A DNA stretch of 64,000 nucleotides from Corticium candelabrum. Taxonomy: Eukaryota; Porifera; Homoscleromorpha; Homosclerophorida; Plakinidae. The position numbers were made by a program, and so were the translations under genes. Where the stretch lies: the NCBI RefSeq assembly GCF_963422355.1, contig NC_085095.1:965957-1029956 (forward strand), read 5' to 3'. Positions 1 through 14,700 of the stretch are shown here, in pieces. The notes under the pieces are model-generated. The model ran no database searches. It was not told the DNA's origin and saw only the letters and a program-made list of their open reading frames with translations. How positions within the stretch are numbered: position 1 is the first letter of the stretch; each line of letters opens with the position of its first letter.

Positions 1-488
1 ACGAGGTGTTTGCGACTAATTACAGCCTTCGAGCTCATGTTAAAGGGCATGAACATGTTCCCGATCTGAATGCACTATTGCATCACGAGTGTAGAGAGTC
101 ACACGGCAACGATCACGGCAAAAAGAATAGTCGTCTTGTTGATGCTGCCGTTCAGACAGATATTTCTGGACTAACGAGCTCGTTTACTGTCAGTGTCAAC
201 TGCTTGTGTCCGAGCAGCTCTAATAATTCATTGCTCCAGTCGTCTGAGAGTCAAGTTGTTATGGATCTAAATGATGGATTGTCGTTACAGTCGATGCTGG
301 CCGATCTCGGACAAGCAGCTGCATCTTCTCTGTTTAGTCCATTTGGTACTGATAGAGTAGCAGATATAGTGAGTCCCACTACACCGAAAATGAATCTAAA
401 TTTTACTGATCCAATCGCTGGACCTTTAGTTGGTGACTCTGTTATTGGCGATATGTTTCTTGACTCACTTGGAAATGGTAGCTTATGA
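1..488 (+). CDS. MTF1: MTF-1-like zinc-finger transcription factor, C-terminal end (5' truncated by window)
   Basis: An open frame enters from the left edge (codons from base 3) and stops with TGA at 486-488. It begins inside a C2H2 finger: the segment FATNYSLRAHVKGHE holds the hydrophobic core and the two zinc-binding histidines, and is followed by a NALLHH segment. This finger end plus the following Asn-Ala-Leu stretch resembles the sixth finger and adjoining region of metal-responsive transcription factor 1, a nuclear factor that binds metal response elements and induces metallothioneins. The rest is Ser/Thr-rich with hydrophobic patches, including a Leu-rich segment about residues 85-110, as expected of an activation domain. 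The tail is much shorter than in vertebrate MTF1. Only one partial finger is visible, so another C2H2 family remains possible. Confidence 0.6.
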   Translation, partial: EVFATNYSLRAHVKGHEHVPDLNALLHHECRESHGNDHGKKNSRLVDAAVQTDISGLTSSFTVSVNCLCPSSSNNSLLQSSESQVVMDLNDGLSLQSMLADLGQAAASSLFSPFGTDRVADIVSPTTPKMNLNFTDPIAGPLVGDSVIGDMFLDSLGNGSL

Positions 489-637
489 CCATATGGGTTG
501 TCGATTTCCAGTAGTATAATTTAATATTGTATGGGGACAATGGGCCACAGATAGTTAGTGTGGCTTTCTTGATAATTTTTTACTTATTTTTGTGAATATG
601 ACACAAACGACTAGTAGATTGCATGAAATGCACGTAT

Positions 638-710
<73 letters not shown>

Positions 711-2636
711 ACATGCACGCACGGACAAGGAATTAGTATTTTTTTAACTCGGACATACGGTGCTTTGAGGTCATAGCACGTGGTTAGCAATTTCTACTGT
801 GCCCTAGCTGCTTTTGACGTCAAAGTTACCATATCAAGATACGGGACTCTCCCTTTGAAATTTCTCAGATAGATGCAACTTGTAGATGTTGGAGCTTCGC
901 CAGTAATCTTCAATGAGCCGCCAGAGGTAAATTTCTACGCTTTTAGAATATATATGAGTTCGTTTATCAGAATGCATGTCTTCACTCTGTGATTTGGAAT
1001 TCTCTGTGTGCCAGTCGGCTTCCTTTGGGCATGTGCAACGCGCGTGTACTATTTTGGCGGATCTATGTATGCGTAGGGCACCGGCTACATCGGTGGGTGG
1101 CCACTGAGACTCTAAAAGCAGCAACGAAGTGTGACGTGCACGTGATGATAAGTGAGCAATTCATAGCTTTCTCAATTTTGTTCTCTGCCATTTAAATTAG
1201 AGTGGTTAAGTTAACGAGGCAGTAACTTTGAGGCTATAGAGCACTACACAGTAACTGTTGTTCCAGATTCATTTATCTGTAATTAATTAAAGGATTAAGA
1301 AAAATTTGAATTAAGTTTAGATTAATTAATTTAATTTGTGGAAACTAGAGTTTGATAAAAGTGTTGATGCTACATTGTTCTCTCTAGGATTTATTGGCAA
1401 CCGACAGTGATGATAAGTTAGTGAAATGTTGTATTATATACTGCTGATTAATTAATTAAACAGTAACATTTTACTTACAATTTGTATAGGTTTTGATTAC
1501 TAATTACGATTATCTACAGGTATACACGCCTATTCCTGTTTCTAGTACAGAAAACCTAGTTATAAATATCCAGTAGTAAGAATCGAGGCAGTGTCATGCA
1601 GTATTGATTGAAATGTAGGCAGGATGAACTCAGGGAAATGAATGTAGTGAAATAACGATAGAATTAAGCTCGGCCATTCAGATCTAGGACTAGCTCAATC
1701 AGGTGGTGACCTTAATTAACAACCATGATCGAGTGGAATCATGCACATGGTGAGAAATTAAGATCACTATTTGAATTGAAACGATCCAGTCCTCTAATTT
1801 ATTGGCATCTGCACGTTTCCCATGTGACTGTGGCACACAATGTGTGTAAACTCCACCCTTCTGTACTCTAAAACTATGAGGCAGTAGTCTGAGGTGCTTA
1901 TAAACTTACAGTCAAACAAACTGTGTAGATGGGAGAGAGGGAATTAAGCGGGTTGCAGCAGTCTCTAGCCTTTCTTCATTGGATGTTTCCTTATGGAGGC
2001 GTGGTTTTCATGCAGGGGCCCATCTAGACCCACCAAGTCTCCTCCTAGATAATTCAATCATCAAGACTTGATTCAAGGGAGACATTTGGACTTAGATCCA
2101 CCGGTCTCATTGTGAGAACACTCGTGCATCTGACCGGACCCGCATTTAAAAACTGTCTCAAGCCAGTCTAGGTGGGAGTTTGAGGATAAAAAAAGAATTC
2201 GGCACGTACTGAATATTTGTAGAAACCTACCTGTGCGGTATTGCATTTTGTGGACACTTGCTGCACTTGTGCTTTACCAGCATGTCAAATAGACCTAATA
2301 TCGGCAGCTCCAACCAGATTGTTTATCTCTGACGCTGTGGAAACATGACGTAATGCTAATTAGCGATGTCGCGGAATCCCACAGTGTTAGGTTAGGACCT
2401 ATAATTGGCTACATTCAAACACGTCCACGTGATGCGCGATAACCACGAATTGAGGCGGGGTTGAGATTCCACATCTTGGGCGTTCCGTTCAACTCCACAC
2501 GACCATCGCAGCAACTTCTCTTTGTCGCTGGATTCGTTAGTGCAGTAGCACTTTGCTCCACAATCTCAAGCAAAGCGTTTAATTTTTGAACGTTAGCTGA
2601 AACCGACAAGAGCCGTTTAGGCGCGCAACCAAGACG
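489..2636. other. Intergenic: 3' flank of MTF-1-like gene and 5' flank of the giant cadherin
   Basis: No convincing gene seen. It holds the 3' UTR of the upstream gene, a CA microsatellite, AT-rich sequence with many TTAATTAA blocks, and the presumed promoter of the cadherin just before 2637. A 96-codon minus-strand ORF at 834-1124 has no recognisable family. No TATA box is placed with confidence. Confidence 0.5.
641..709. repeat. (CA)n microsatellite
   Basis: About 34 uninterrupted CA units in the 3' flank of the MTF-1-like gene. Confidence 0.95.
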
Positions 2637-2702
2637 ATGGACTGTGCAGCCTTTTTTCGGCGGCCGCTCCTATTTGTGCTTTTGCTAGCGTTCGCTTCTA
2701 CA
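2637..2702 (+). other. Signal peptide of the giant cadherin
   Basis: First 22 codons: MDCAAFFRRPLL followed by a Phe/Val/Leu-rich core ending in AFAST. This is a basic n-region and hydrophobic h-region directly before the first intron, as expected for a type I membrane protein. Confidence 0.8.
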
Positions 2703-5700
2703 GGTATGCGCCGATTTGTAACTATTCCCTAAACCATTTGATGTCTCCGCCCATCATACTAAGTTGCTCGTGCGTTTGTTCTCGCAGTCATTGCGCAGAC
2801 ACTCGATATTACTGAGCCGAAAACCGGTGATGAGGTGAACTTCGATGAAGGGAAGAAGGTGTCTATCTTCGTTCTGGTGAGTTTACCGTCTTGTAGGTGA
2901 TGGTTCCAAGTAGGTGGGTGTTGTCGCAGGTAGTTGAGATACACTACACTGTAGCATGCGAAGTATTTGCATTGGATTGTGGCGCAGTCATATCCATGCA
3001 CGGCATGGTCATTGGGTCATTTCGCTATTTGAACTTCCAGAATTAAAATTTTAAAGCACATGAACAGACTCGTGTAGATTAATTAATTTTTTGTTATATT
3101 CTATTTTGTAACTTTTGTTTTTTTCTATTGTTGTACTACAGACAACAGTGACAGATGGAGGCGGCATTTTTGAATACAAAGTTGTGTCTGGTAAGATGTG
3201 CTGTCAACTGTTAATGTCAATGTGTTAGTGAAGTAGATAATTTGTCTTCCATGTAGTCAGTAGCGGGGAAGATATTAAACCTACTATTGAATTTGAACAA
3301 CCACATCTCAACAAGCTGACGTCAAGAGAAACGCTGGACAGAGAAAAACACGGGTCTTTGTTGGCCATCTCAGTAAGCTTTTGTCTTCTTTGGTCACTAT
3401 GCGCAGTTGTTATTATACAACACTGAGCATGACTAGAATAAAAGATAGTAGATGCATAGAAAGAATGCAACAACACTGTTACACAATCAACTTTTACTTA
3501 ATTAATTTGAGCAGGTATCTGCAGTCATGGCAGTGACATAAATAGTTATTAAGCCACACAGGCATCACTCACACAAAGGCAGCAACTTGACACTAGGTAT
3601 GCCATTGATGGTGCTGGTAGCTTGTGCTTGACAGTATGCTTTGAAAAATTCTGTGTTCAAACTTTTCTTCTATGAGAAAACTAGCTTTTTACATAGTCTG
3701 ATGGAGAAACTAGGCCAGTACATCACTTTGCACTACAGCACATCATGAAATCAGAGTGAGAGGAATCTTATTGGATTTTGTTTTTGTTAGATTCAAGTCA
3801 ATTATGTTGTGGGCCAAAACACGTTTTCTAACTTCAGCACTTTTAGTTTAACAATAGTAGATGTTAACGACCATGGTCCAGTATTTACGAACTTTGACAA
3901 AGGCACAGGATACATTGCTACAGTTACAGAGAATGTCACAACACGTTTTGTCTTACGGACCATTTCAGTTTCGGATGGAGATGCAGGTATTTTACCTTGT
4001 TGAGTACTGTCGGTGTAACTGTGTTGCATTCTAATGTTGCATACTTTCAGATAATCCTAACAATGTTGTTGTGCTTACTGTTGCTCCACCCTATGATCTT
4101 CTTTTTGAGTTCCGCAACTTTGAATTGGCATTTTATGGAAACACTGGTGATTTAGACAGAGAAAAGAAAGACAGTTATTTACTGAATGTAACGGCTACTG
4201 ATGGCGGAACACCTTCTCGGTCGAATCAGACTACTGTTAATATTACTGTGGGTGATGCCAATGACAATACTCCTGTTATCACTAATAACGGGTACTGATA
4301 ATTACGTTTTTTATTTGTTCATAGTTTGACTGGGTTTTGTTAGGTCAAAATACTATGTTGCAAGTAATGCCAAGATTGGCTTTCAAATCACATCTGTAAC
4401 CTTTACTGATGAAGATATTGGAGTCAATGCTGAAGTGGCATTTACTTTGGTGAAGGGTGGTGATAACAAGCTGGCCATCCATTCTAACAATGGAAGCATC
4501 TATGTAATAGCTTCTATTGTCAATGACACAGAGTTTACTCTAACTGTTACTGCAAAAGACAAAGGCGCACCAGCCTTGTCAACTGATGGTGTTATTGTCA
4601 TTGTTGTTGAAAAACCTAATAATCATGCTCCTGTGTTCTCAAATTTGCCTAATCAGACTAACATTGTTGAGAATAGTGCAGTTCCGTCTTTGCTGTTTAC
4701 AGCAATTGCATCTGATGGTGATTCGTCTGACACGTTAGAAGGCCAATTCTCATTTTCTGTTCCAACTTCTAGTCCATACATAAGTATCAACAGCAGCACC
4801 GGAAAGATTACACTAGAAAAACCATTTGACAGGGAGGAGCAAAAAACATTGAACTTCACCATTCGTGTTACTGACAAAGCACTGAGATTGGCAAAGTCAG
4901 CTGATGCCACTCTGACAGTCACAGTCCTGGACGAGAATGACAACAGTCCTAACTTTGATGAGAAGGTTTATGAAAAAGGTGTTGCAGAGAATAGTACTAT
5001 TGGTACAACTATATTGATTGTTTCTGCCATCGATTTGGATGAGGGAACAAATCAGAAACTAAAATACTATTTTGAGCCCACAACAGATGATGGTTTTTTC
5101 TCACTAAATCAAGAAACAGGTGCTCTAAGCATAAAGAAGACTCTTCATCAAAAAACAAACCCTGTGCATAATGTTACTGTTGTTGCTGAGGATGCTGGCT
5201 CTCCTAAACTGAATGCGACAGCTGTGGTGAAGATTAATGTTATTGAAGTGAATGACAACAGTCCCGTGTTTAATGACGTTTCTCCTGACATCTATGTTGA
5301 TGAGAATTTGACTCCTATTACTGCTTTCTACAGCATCAACGTAACAGATGCTGATGATGGTGTTGCTGGTCAGTTTGATGTTGCAATTATTAGTGGAAAC
5401 AAGTCATTTTTTGGTGTTGACGGCAAATCTCTGACACTTCTTAAGACATTTGATTTTGAGGTAATAGTTTCATAATTTGAAATAGTATAGGCTCACTAAG
5501 TTTGCTGTTTACTTTATGGAATGTGAGGTGCTCTTAGTCATATTTTTTTGTTCAGGCTCTGACTGTGTTTGAATATCCTGTTGTTGTGAGAGCTACAGAC
5601 AAAGGAGGAAGGTCAACAGATTACAACTTTACTGTCCATGCACGAGATGTCAATGAATTCTCACCTGAATTTGAGGAAGTTTCGTACTCAGCTACAACTG

Positions 5701-8700
5701 TTTCTACTCAAGTCTCCGGCGCTGTTGTAACAACTGTTCATGCTACAGACCAAGATGGTGATAAGGATGATCGTGTAGTTGATTATTTGATTACAGCTGG
5801 CTTTATCAACAACGTGCCAGAGTTTACAGTAGACAACAATGGCAGTGTTAAAATCAATGGTCTGATTGGACGAGCTAATGACATTACATTTAACTTGACT
5901 ATCAATGCCACTGATCGAGGATATCCAGCTCGTAAAAGTGTAAGTGTGCCTGTTTACATCAAGGTTGTCGTTGATAGGAACAACCATATTCCATACTTTG
6001 TGCCTACTAATTATTATACACAGCTTGATGAGTCTGTTCATATGGGAACTTTGGTAATCGCAGTAACAGCAAAAGATGATGACATTGGCCCTAGTGGTGA
6101 GATTGCAGAATATCGACTTTTTCACGGTGGTTCTGTCTTTAGAATAAATAGGACCACTGGACAGATCTATACGAACAAAACACTCAATTTTGAGGAAACA
6201 AAATCATATTTCTTGACTGTGACTGCCATTGATGGAGGTCATCCTACACCACATGCAAGTACTGCAAATGCTGAGATAACTATCACAATTGACAATATAA
6301 ATGACAATGACCCAAGTTTTGTTCGTGATGTGTATGTGGCACAGGTAGCAGAAGATGTCAGCAATGGAACAGATGTTGTTAAGGTGTCTGCAACTGATGC
6401 TGACTTTGATATCTCAAACAATTTAGAGGCTGGGACTGTGAGATACAGCTTGATAGGAAGGGGCAGTGAGATCTTTTCTGTTGATAATGTCACAGGACAG
6501 ATAGTGACCTTGGGAACACTGGACAGAGAGACAACTTCTTTCTATCAGCTCACTGTCATTGCAACTGATCAGGACGAAAATGTTTCTGTACGTCGCTCTG
6601 GAACAGCAGTGGTCAACATTACGGTCACAGATGTTAACGATGAGCCTCCAAAGTTTGTCAATATCTCGGTAGTTTCCGTACCTGAAAATAAGGCAGCAAA
6701 CTTCACAGTAGTTACTGTCCTTGCTGAAGATTCTGACTTAGGGCTAAATAAGGAAGTACGTTACAGAATTTCGGATCCCTCAGCAGCATTGAACTTTGAT
6801 ATTGATCCAGTCAGTGGCAAGATAGAGACTAAGAAGACATTCGACAGAGAAACTCAGGATGAGTACCTTATACAGATTGTAGCTACAGACAGAGGTTCTC
6901 CTCCGCTGTCATCTAGTGTGGTTGTGACAGTTAAAATTGGTGATGAGAACGATGAGAATCCCGTGTTTACCAATAGTGTGTATGAATCCGTTGTACCCGA
7001 GAATGTGTCAATTGGAGTTGAAGTGGTCAAAGTTAATGCGACAGACAAGGACATTGGTGTATACGAAGCAATAACCTACTCTATCAAGAATGGATCAACA
7101 GCAGATAGTTTTGCTATTGATTCAACTACAGGCTCTATTACAACTACAAAGAAGCTGAACTATGAAGGCAGAAAGGAGTACAAGTTTACGGTAGTTGCTA
7201 CAGATGGCGGCAATCTAACCGGTGAGGCTGTGGTCATAGTGAATGTTAGTGACATCAATGACGTCCACCCTGTTTTTGTGCAAACGCGTTACAATAGTTC
7301 TGTTCCTGAGAACGTTGCTAATGGTTATAGTATTGTACAGGTGAAAGCTGTTGATAGTGACAGTGTTGGAACTAACATTGGATATCGTCTTGCCAGTGGT
7401 GGTGATAGCAAGTTTGAGGTTGACAGTTCAACAGGTTGGGTAACTAAGGCAGCATCTCTTGATTATGACAGCGTGAGTGAAAGTCGGACATTCAATCTAA
7501 CCATCGAGGCATACAATGCTTTTGAGGGACTGAACGCATTAACTCGTGCTACAACATTTGTTTACATATCTGTCATTCCAGTTAATGACAATGAACCAGT
7601 GTTTGAGGGTGCGTTCATACAGGAAGTTACTGTGGAGGAGAACAAAGATGCTTCAAGTATCTATGTTGTCACAGCTAGTGATCAAGATATTCCAAAACAG
7701 ACTATCACCTATCAGCTGTTAAACAGCAGAGATAAGTTTGCCATCAACAGTTCAACAGGTGTAATCAGCACATTGGTAAAGCTAGACTATGAATCTGTGA
7801 CATCGTATAATCTTCTAGTTCAAGCTAATGATCATATAGGAGAATCAGACAACAAGCAGGCTACAATATTTGTTAAGATACTTGTCAAAGATCAAAATGA
7901 TCAATATCCATATTTTGAGCCATCGTCTTATGATCGGTCTGTTCGAGAAGATGTTGCTATTGGGGTGTCAACTTTCACTGTAACCGCAAAGGACAGAGAC
8001 ACAAATGAAACGTTTTTGACATTTGCTATTAGCAATCCAGGAGATCGCCGTTTTCGAATTGGATCATTGAATGGTGCCTTCGTAGTTAATGATCTTCTTG
8101 ATAGAGAAACAGAAGATACGTATGTTTACAATATATCTGTTGCTGATGAAGCTGCACACACTGTGTATGCAACAGTTACTATTACGATTACTGATGCAAA
8201 TGACAATGAGCCCAAATTTACGAACACGTCAATAACGGCAGAAGTCTCGGAACAAGATTCCCCAGGTGCTACTGTAGTGTCAGTATCAGCTACTGATGAT
8301 GATATTGGATCAAACGCAGACATTCGGTATGAAATAACTGGTGGAGATCCAAAAGAACAGTTTAGTATCGACAGTGAAACAGGAGCTATCACAATTGCCA
8401 AATCTTTGAATCGAGAAGATATACCTCAATACAGTCTGATTGTTACAGCAAAAGATCTAGGAGATAGTCCATTGTCGAGTAGTATTGTTGTAACCGTTAC
8501 AGTTGCTGATGTGAACGATGAACGTCCTGTTATTGAGGCTCCTTCTTATGAGGGCTACATTAAAGAAGATGCTGTTTTGGGTTATCCAGTTTATACAGGA
8601 GATAATTTGGTAGGGCCAGTTTTAACAGTGACGGCGAAAGACAATGACACAGGAGTAAATCATCAAGTTGATTATTTCCTTGAGCCGTTTGCTGCTCCAT

Positions 8701-11700
8701 TCCAAATCAACATCACGACAGGCGAGGTGTCAACAAAAGGAAGTCTAGATCGTGAGACACGAGACACCTACCATCTGTCTGTGAGAGCAAAAGATGGAGG
8801 TGGTCTGTACAGTGATGCAGTCTCTGTGACAATTACAGTGATCGATGCAAATGACAACACACCTGCTTTTGTCTTGAATCGCTACATTGGAAACGTCAAA
8901 GAGGATTCCTCTATTGGCACAGAAATTGTTACAGTATCCGCTACAGATGATGATCTAGGTGACAACAAAGTGATCACATATAACATTGTTTCAGGCGACA
9001 ACCAAAACATTTTCAGTATCAACAGAACATCAGGACAAATTGATGTAGCGAAAAATGACTCACTGGATAGAGAAAGGTTCCCGTCATATACTCTGAATGT
9101 GAGTGCAACAGACAAGGGAGGACGGAGTAGTAACACTTTGGTTGATATCACCGTTCTTGACGCTAATGACAATACCCCAATCTTTACACAAGACATCTAT
9201 CAGAGCAGTGTTGTTGAAAATTCGACTGTTGCTGTGTCTGTTGTAACAGTTAGTGCGAGTGACAAAGATGAGGGTAAAAATGCAGTTGTCACATACGCTA
9301 TTGTACAGTTAGATGGCTCTAAGTTCTTCAAGATCAATCCGAGAACTGGTGTTGTGTGGACGTCGACAGAGTCACACCTTGATTTTGACACAAAATATAT
9401 TTACAGTTTGACTATAACTGCAACCGACAATGGTGATGCACAGCGCACTGGCACAGCGAAATTGGAAATAACCGTGATTGATAGAAATGACAATCCACCT
9501 GTGTTTCCTCAGCGCAGTTACACTGCAAGCGTATGGGAGGATAGTTCAACTGGTACCAGTGTGCTACAGACCTCGGCCACTGATGCTGATTCTGGTAGAA
9601 ATAGCCAGATTATTTATACTATTGTGGCAAGTAATCCCGAGAGTGGAGTATTTAGCATCAGTGGTACAGGTGTTATCTCGGTATATAAGTCTCTGGATAG
9701 AGAATCGACTGATAAATACTTTCTTACCGTGCGCGCTCGAGACTCTGGGTCTCCATCTTTGTCTGACACAATTCACGTAACAATAACAGTACTTGATGTC
9801 AATGACAATTCTCCAATTTTTGGCAAGGAGACGTATTTGGTGTCACTGGATGAAAACTCTGCCGTTGACAAAACCGTTCTAACCGTGTCTGCAAGTGATA
9901 AAGACTCTGGAACCAATGCCGCTTTGACGTATTCTTTCGTCCTTGAAGGCTCAACGGCCGAAAGCTCAACGGCCGAAGGCTCAACGGCCGAAGGCTCAAC
10001 GGCCGAAGGCTCAACGGCCGAAGGCTCAACGGCCGAAGGCTCAACGTCCGAAGGCTCAACGCCCGTAGGCTCAACGCCCGAAGGGTCAACGCCCGAAGAG
10101 TTAACGCCTGATGATTCGACATCATTTCAAATTAACAGTACAACTGGCGTTGTTACTGTGAAACTCGTGCCAAACTATGAAGTAGACAAGACCTTCACTT
10201 TGAAGGTGAAAGCGGTCGACAAAGGCAATCCCAAACGATCTGGTACTGCAACTGTTGAAGTAACTATCAACGACTTGAACGACGAAAGTCCAGTGTTCAC
10301 GCAGTCTTCGTACTTCGCGAACGTGTATGAAGACGCCAAAATTGGTTCCACCGTTATAAATACTATCTCGTCGAATGATAATGACACGGACGCAGCAAAC
10401 GTGAGAGCAACGTACCGAATTGTCAACGACACGGTGACTTTGTTTCGAATCGACCCGTCGACGGCTGTAGTTACAGTAGCTGCGTCTCTTAACAGAGAGG
10501 CGACGGAATCTCACGTCCTTACGATCGAAGTAACGGACGGAAAGTTTAAGGACGCGGCCACTCTGACGGTCACGGTGCTGGATCGAAATGATCACAAGCC
10601 AGTGTTCGTGAAATCTTCTTATTCTAAGGAGATAACTGAAGACTTCTCGGTGAACGACAATGTGTTACAGGTCAGAGCAACGGAAAACGATCAGGACGGC
10701 ATTGGCAACTCTGAGATAGAATACTACATTACCGATGGGAACGATGAAGGCAGGTTCCGTCTGGATAACAAGACCGGATGGTTGAGCCTGGTGAAATCTC
10801 TCGACTATGAGACTACCGAGTCTTACGAACTGAGTGTGGAGGCAAGAGACCGTGGAGATCCGCCTCAGACGTCATCTCCCGTAAGAGTCGATATCACTGT
10901 CATCGACATCAACGACAATTCACCTGTTTTCGTCGCAACGTCGCCGCCGGTAGTGTTCGATAACAGCGGCAACGTGTCTACCTATACCGTCAGTGTGACG
11001 GAGAACGGCGACGTCGACGTCGTCCGAGCTGTCGTCAGCGCAACGGATAAAGACTCCGCCGACAACAGCATTATCGAGTACAAAATCACTTCCGGCAACG
11101 ACGCAGAGCGATTCGCCATTAACAACAAAACAGGCGAAATCAGGAACGTCGTCTCTTTGGATCGCGATGAAGGCGATGACAGCTATACACTTATCATTGT
11201 TGCCACTGACAACGGATTACCATCGAGTTCATCGTCGGCCGTCGTCATTATCATTATCTTGGATGAGAATGATAACCCACCCGTCTTTAGTAACGCTTCC
11301 TACAGCGTTGCCGTGTCGGAGAACGGTCCAAGTAGCGGCAGTATCATAACCGTGTCTGCGACCGACAAGGACTCGTTGTCTAACGCCGAGCTTCGCTACA
11401 GCATCACGGGCGGCAACACTGCCGGAGTGTTCTCTATCAACAAGACGACGGGTGTCGTCTCTGCAAAGCCACTCGACTACGAGACTGACCAACAATTTAC
11501 GCTTTTTCTCGAGGTGACGGATGGCGTCGCTAGTGATGTAAACCGGAGATCGGACTCAGCCGTGTTACTCATTCGAGTGATCGACCAGAACGACAACTTC
11601 CCGATTTTCGTTACCGGTTCCGCATTCCCGACGTCCGTCAACGTGAACGAGAATACCAGCGTGCCGACGGTATTGACGACCGTGTCGGCGACGGACGAGG

Positions 11701-14700
11701 ATTCAGGACCGCACGGGCGCGTTACGTACAGATTGCTCGCGTCAGACAAATTCTCGATATCAAACGTGACGGGCATTTTGTCAACCGCCAAAACTTTGGA
11801 TTATGACGAAGGCGATCAACAACTGTCGGTCGTCGTCGTAGCGGAAGATGGCGGAAGTCCAGCGAAGACTGCAAACCGGACAATAAACATCACTGTCAAT
11901 AACATCAATGATAATCCGCCGGTTTTCAAACAATCGACGTACAGCAAAACAATTAAGGAAGAAGGGAAGGTCGGTTTTAGCGTCCTGACCGTGTCGGCCA
12001 CGGATAAAGACGGCGACGTATTAACGTACAGCATACTGTCCGGCAACGTCGGCGGCGCGTTTGCGTTAGACGAGAAAACGGGAGAAATCACGGTAGCAGC
12101 GAGATTGGATCGCGACAGCGACACTAAGAGGTACACGTTGACCGTGAGAGTCGAGGATGGCAAATTCGCTCAGACTGCGACAGTCAAAATCATACTTCAA
12201 GATATCAATGACAACACTCCGGTGTTCGACCAAGATCTCTATACGGCGAGTTGGCCGGAAGATACGGCCGTCAACACAACGTTGGTGACAGTAAGGGCAA
12301 CGGAATTGAGCGAGGACGCACACCAGTACGCAAGAATCGAATACACATTTGATTCTGGAAATTTTAGTAAATTCAGCATCGACAAAGAGTCCGGAGTTAT
12401 ATTACTAAAGGAAAAATTGGACTTCGAGACGGCCAAAGTATTCGAGTTTGTCGTTGTGGCAACAGATAACGTCGAGTCCGAAGACGACCCTGGCGCAACC
12501 GGATCGGGCCCTGTGGCATCCGGATACAGTCCTCGTAGTTCTAATACGACCGTGACGATCTCCGTCACTGACGTCAACGACAACAAGCCGTTCTTCGTCG
12601 CCACTCCGTATCAAGCGAATGTGTCGGAGGACGCACATCGGCTCCAGTCCATCTTTCGAGTGGCGGCCGAAGACAAAGATTCCGGTGTCAACGAGGAAAT
12701 CCAGTTTGCTCTAGCGGCCGGCAACGACGACGGAAAGTTTGAGATCGATCCGACAACGGGAGTCATCCGAATCAAGTCTAGTCTGGACTATGAGACGGTA
12801 ACGAGTTATGAACTCACAGTCAGCGCGACGGACAAAGGAAAGGGAAGGCTCAACGGTACGGCTGTGGTAGACATTAGTGTAACTGATATCAATGATAACG
12901 CTCCTCAATTTGATAAGAGTCACTACACGAACGACAATATATCGGAGAGTACGGCCGTCGGCACGGTTGTTCTTACCGTGAATGCGAGCGACCGGGACTC
13001 ACCGGCGAACGCGAAGATTACGTACAACGTTCAGCTCTTCTTTCCCTCCGTGTGTGAGGATTGGTTCTCGTTCAATTCAACTTTCGGACGGTTTTCTGTC
13101 AAGACGGAGTTGGACTACGACGACGTAGCTGTACGGTCGTGTAGTTATATTATTCAGGCGAAAGACAGCGGCACTCCGTCGCGCTCTGCAACGACCTTCG
13201 TCAGTCTGGCCATCGTCAATGCGTTCGATCACTACCCGATCTTCTCTCCGTCGTACGCTGCCGTCAATATTACCGAAGACTCGGTTCGCGGCACTTTGCT
13301 GTACACGGTGAGGGCAACAGATGAAGACGCCTATGACAAGATCACGTACTCTGTCGTCAACAACACTAAGTTCTCGGTTGATTCCAATGGCGTCGTGACA
13401 ACAAGGTACTTGTTCGACTACGAAATGGCTGCCGACCGAGTGACCACTGTTGTTATCCGGGCTACAGACAGGGAGAATTTTTTTGACGACTTCAGTTTGA
13501 CTTTGACGGTGACGAACGTGAACGACAACGAACCCGAGCTGACGTCGTTCAAACAGGTCAGAGTCCGCGAGAATGTGGCGAAAGATACGACGATTGCGAC
13601 GGCCGTTGCGGCGGACAAAGACAACGATACGGTCACGTTCAGTCTTGGGTTGAACGACGAGAACCAGTACGGTTACGGTCTCTTCTACGTCGACGGCGCC
13701 AGTGGAGAAATCAGAGTCGGCGCGTCACTCGATCGAGAAGCGAGAGTGAAATATACGCTTAAGGTTGTCGCCGACGACGGCAAGTATACGGACGACACGA
13801 CGTTGGGTATTACTGTACTGGACGTCAACGACAACAGTCCGGTATTCGAATCGCTCGCCTATCGTGAATCCGTCGACGAGTCCGTGTTGTCGGGATATCT
13901 CGTGTTGACAGTGAATGCAAGTGACGTCGACAGGCGGGAAAATGGTCAGATCGAATATACGATCACTGATGGTAACCATGGTGACGCTTTTGCGGTGGAC
14001 CTGACGGGGGGAAAGTTGACGGTCAACAACGCGAGCGTTATCGACTACGAGACGCGGAAGACGTACGTCTTGACGGTGACAGCGCGAGATCAAGCCGATG
14101 AGTTCGGCAGCGCTAGCGGGTCCGCATCCGGGAGTGGAAACGAAAACGGACCCGAGAGAGAGACAACGACGCAGGTCACGATCGACATCACCGACGCGAA
14201 CGACAACAAACCGGTGTTCACGTTAGAGAGCTACACGGGCGAAGTGTTCGAGGACAGAGAGGCGGGTGTAAGCGTAGTACTCGTTTCGGCGTCGGACAAG
14301 GACTCGGGTGCTAACGCAAAGATCGTTTACTCGATTGTCGGGAGTACCGGCGACAGAAATTTTACTATCAACAAAGACACGGGCGTCATTTTGACTAATT
14401 CGTCGCTTGATCGAGAAACCAAGTTCGAGGTGACTCTCGTGGTGAGGGCATCTAACCCCGGTGTCCCGGATAATGTGGATGATGCACGTGTTACGATTAC
14501 GATCTTGGACGTTAACGATAACTTTCCTGTCTTCGAGAAGGACAGCTATAGGGCGAAGGTGGCCGAGAACAGCAGCGTCGGCTTCGTCGTGTTGTCCGTG
14601 TCAGCCTTCGATATCGACGACGGCATCAACAAAGACATTCGTTACTCTTTTGTTTCAGGCAACGATGACAATACTTTCAACATTAACGTGACGTCGGGCG

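Noticed and set aside
834..1124. 96-codon minus-strand ORF with a CTCP motif
   Set aside because: No family recognised, no splice context, and the Cys motif is incomplete for a SWIM finger. Kept as intergenic.
9799..10125. Minus-strand ORF of Leu-Arg-Ala/Pro-Leu-Ser repeats
   Set aside because: Antisense shadow of the coding minisatellite in the giant cadherin.
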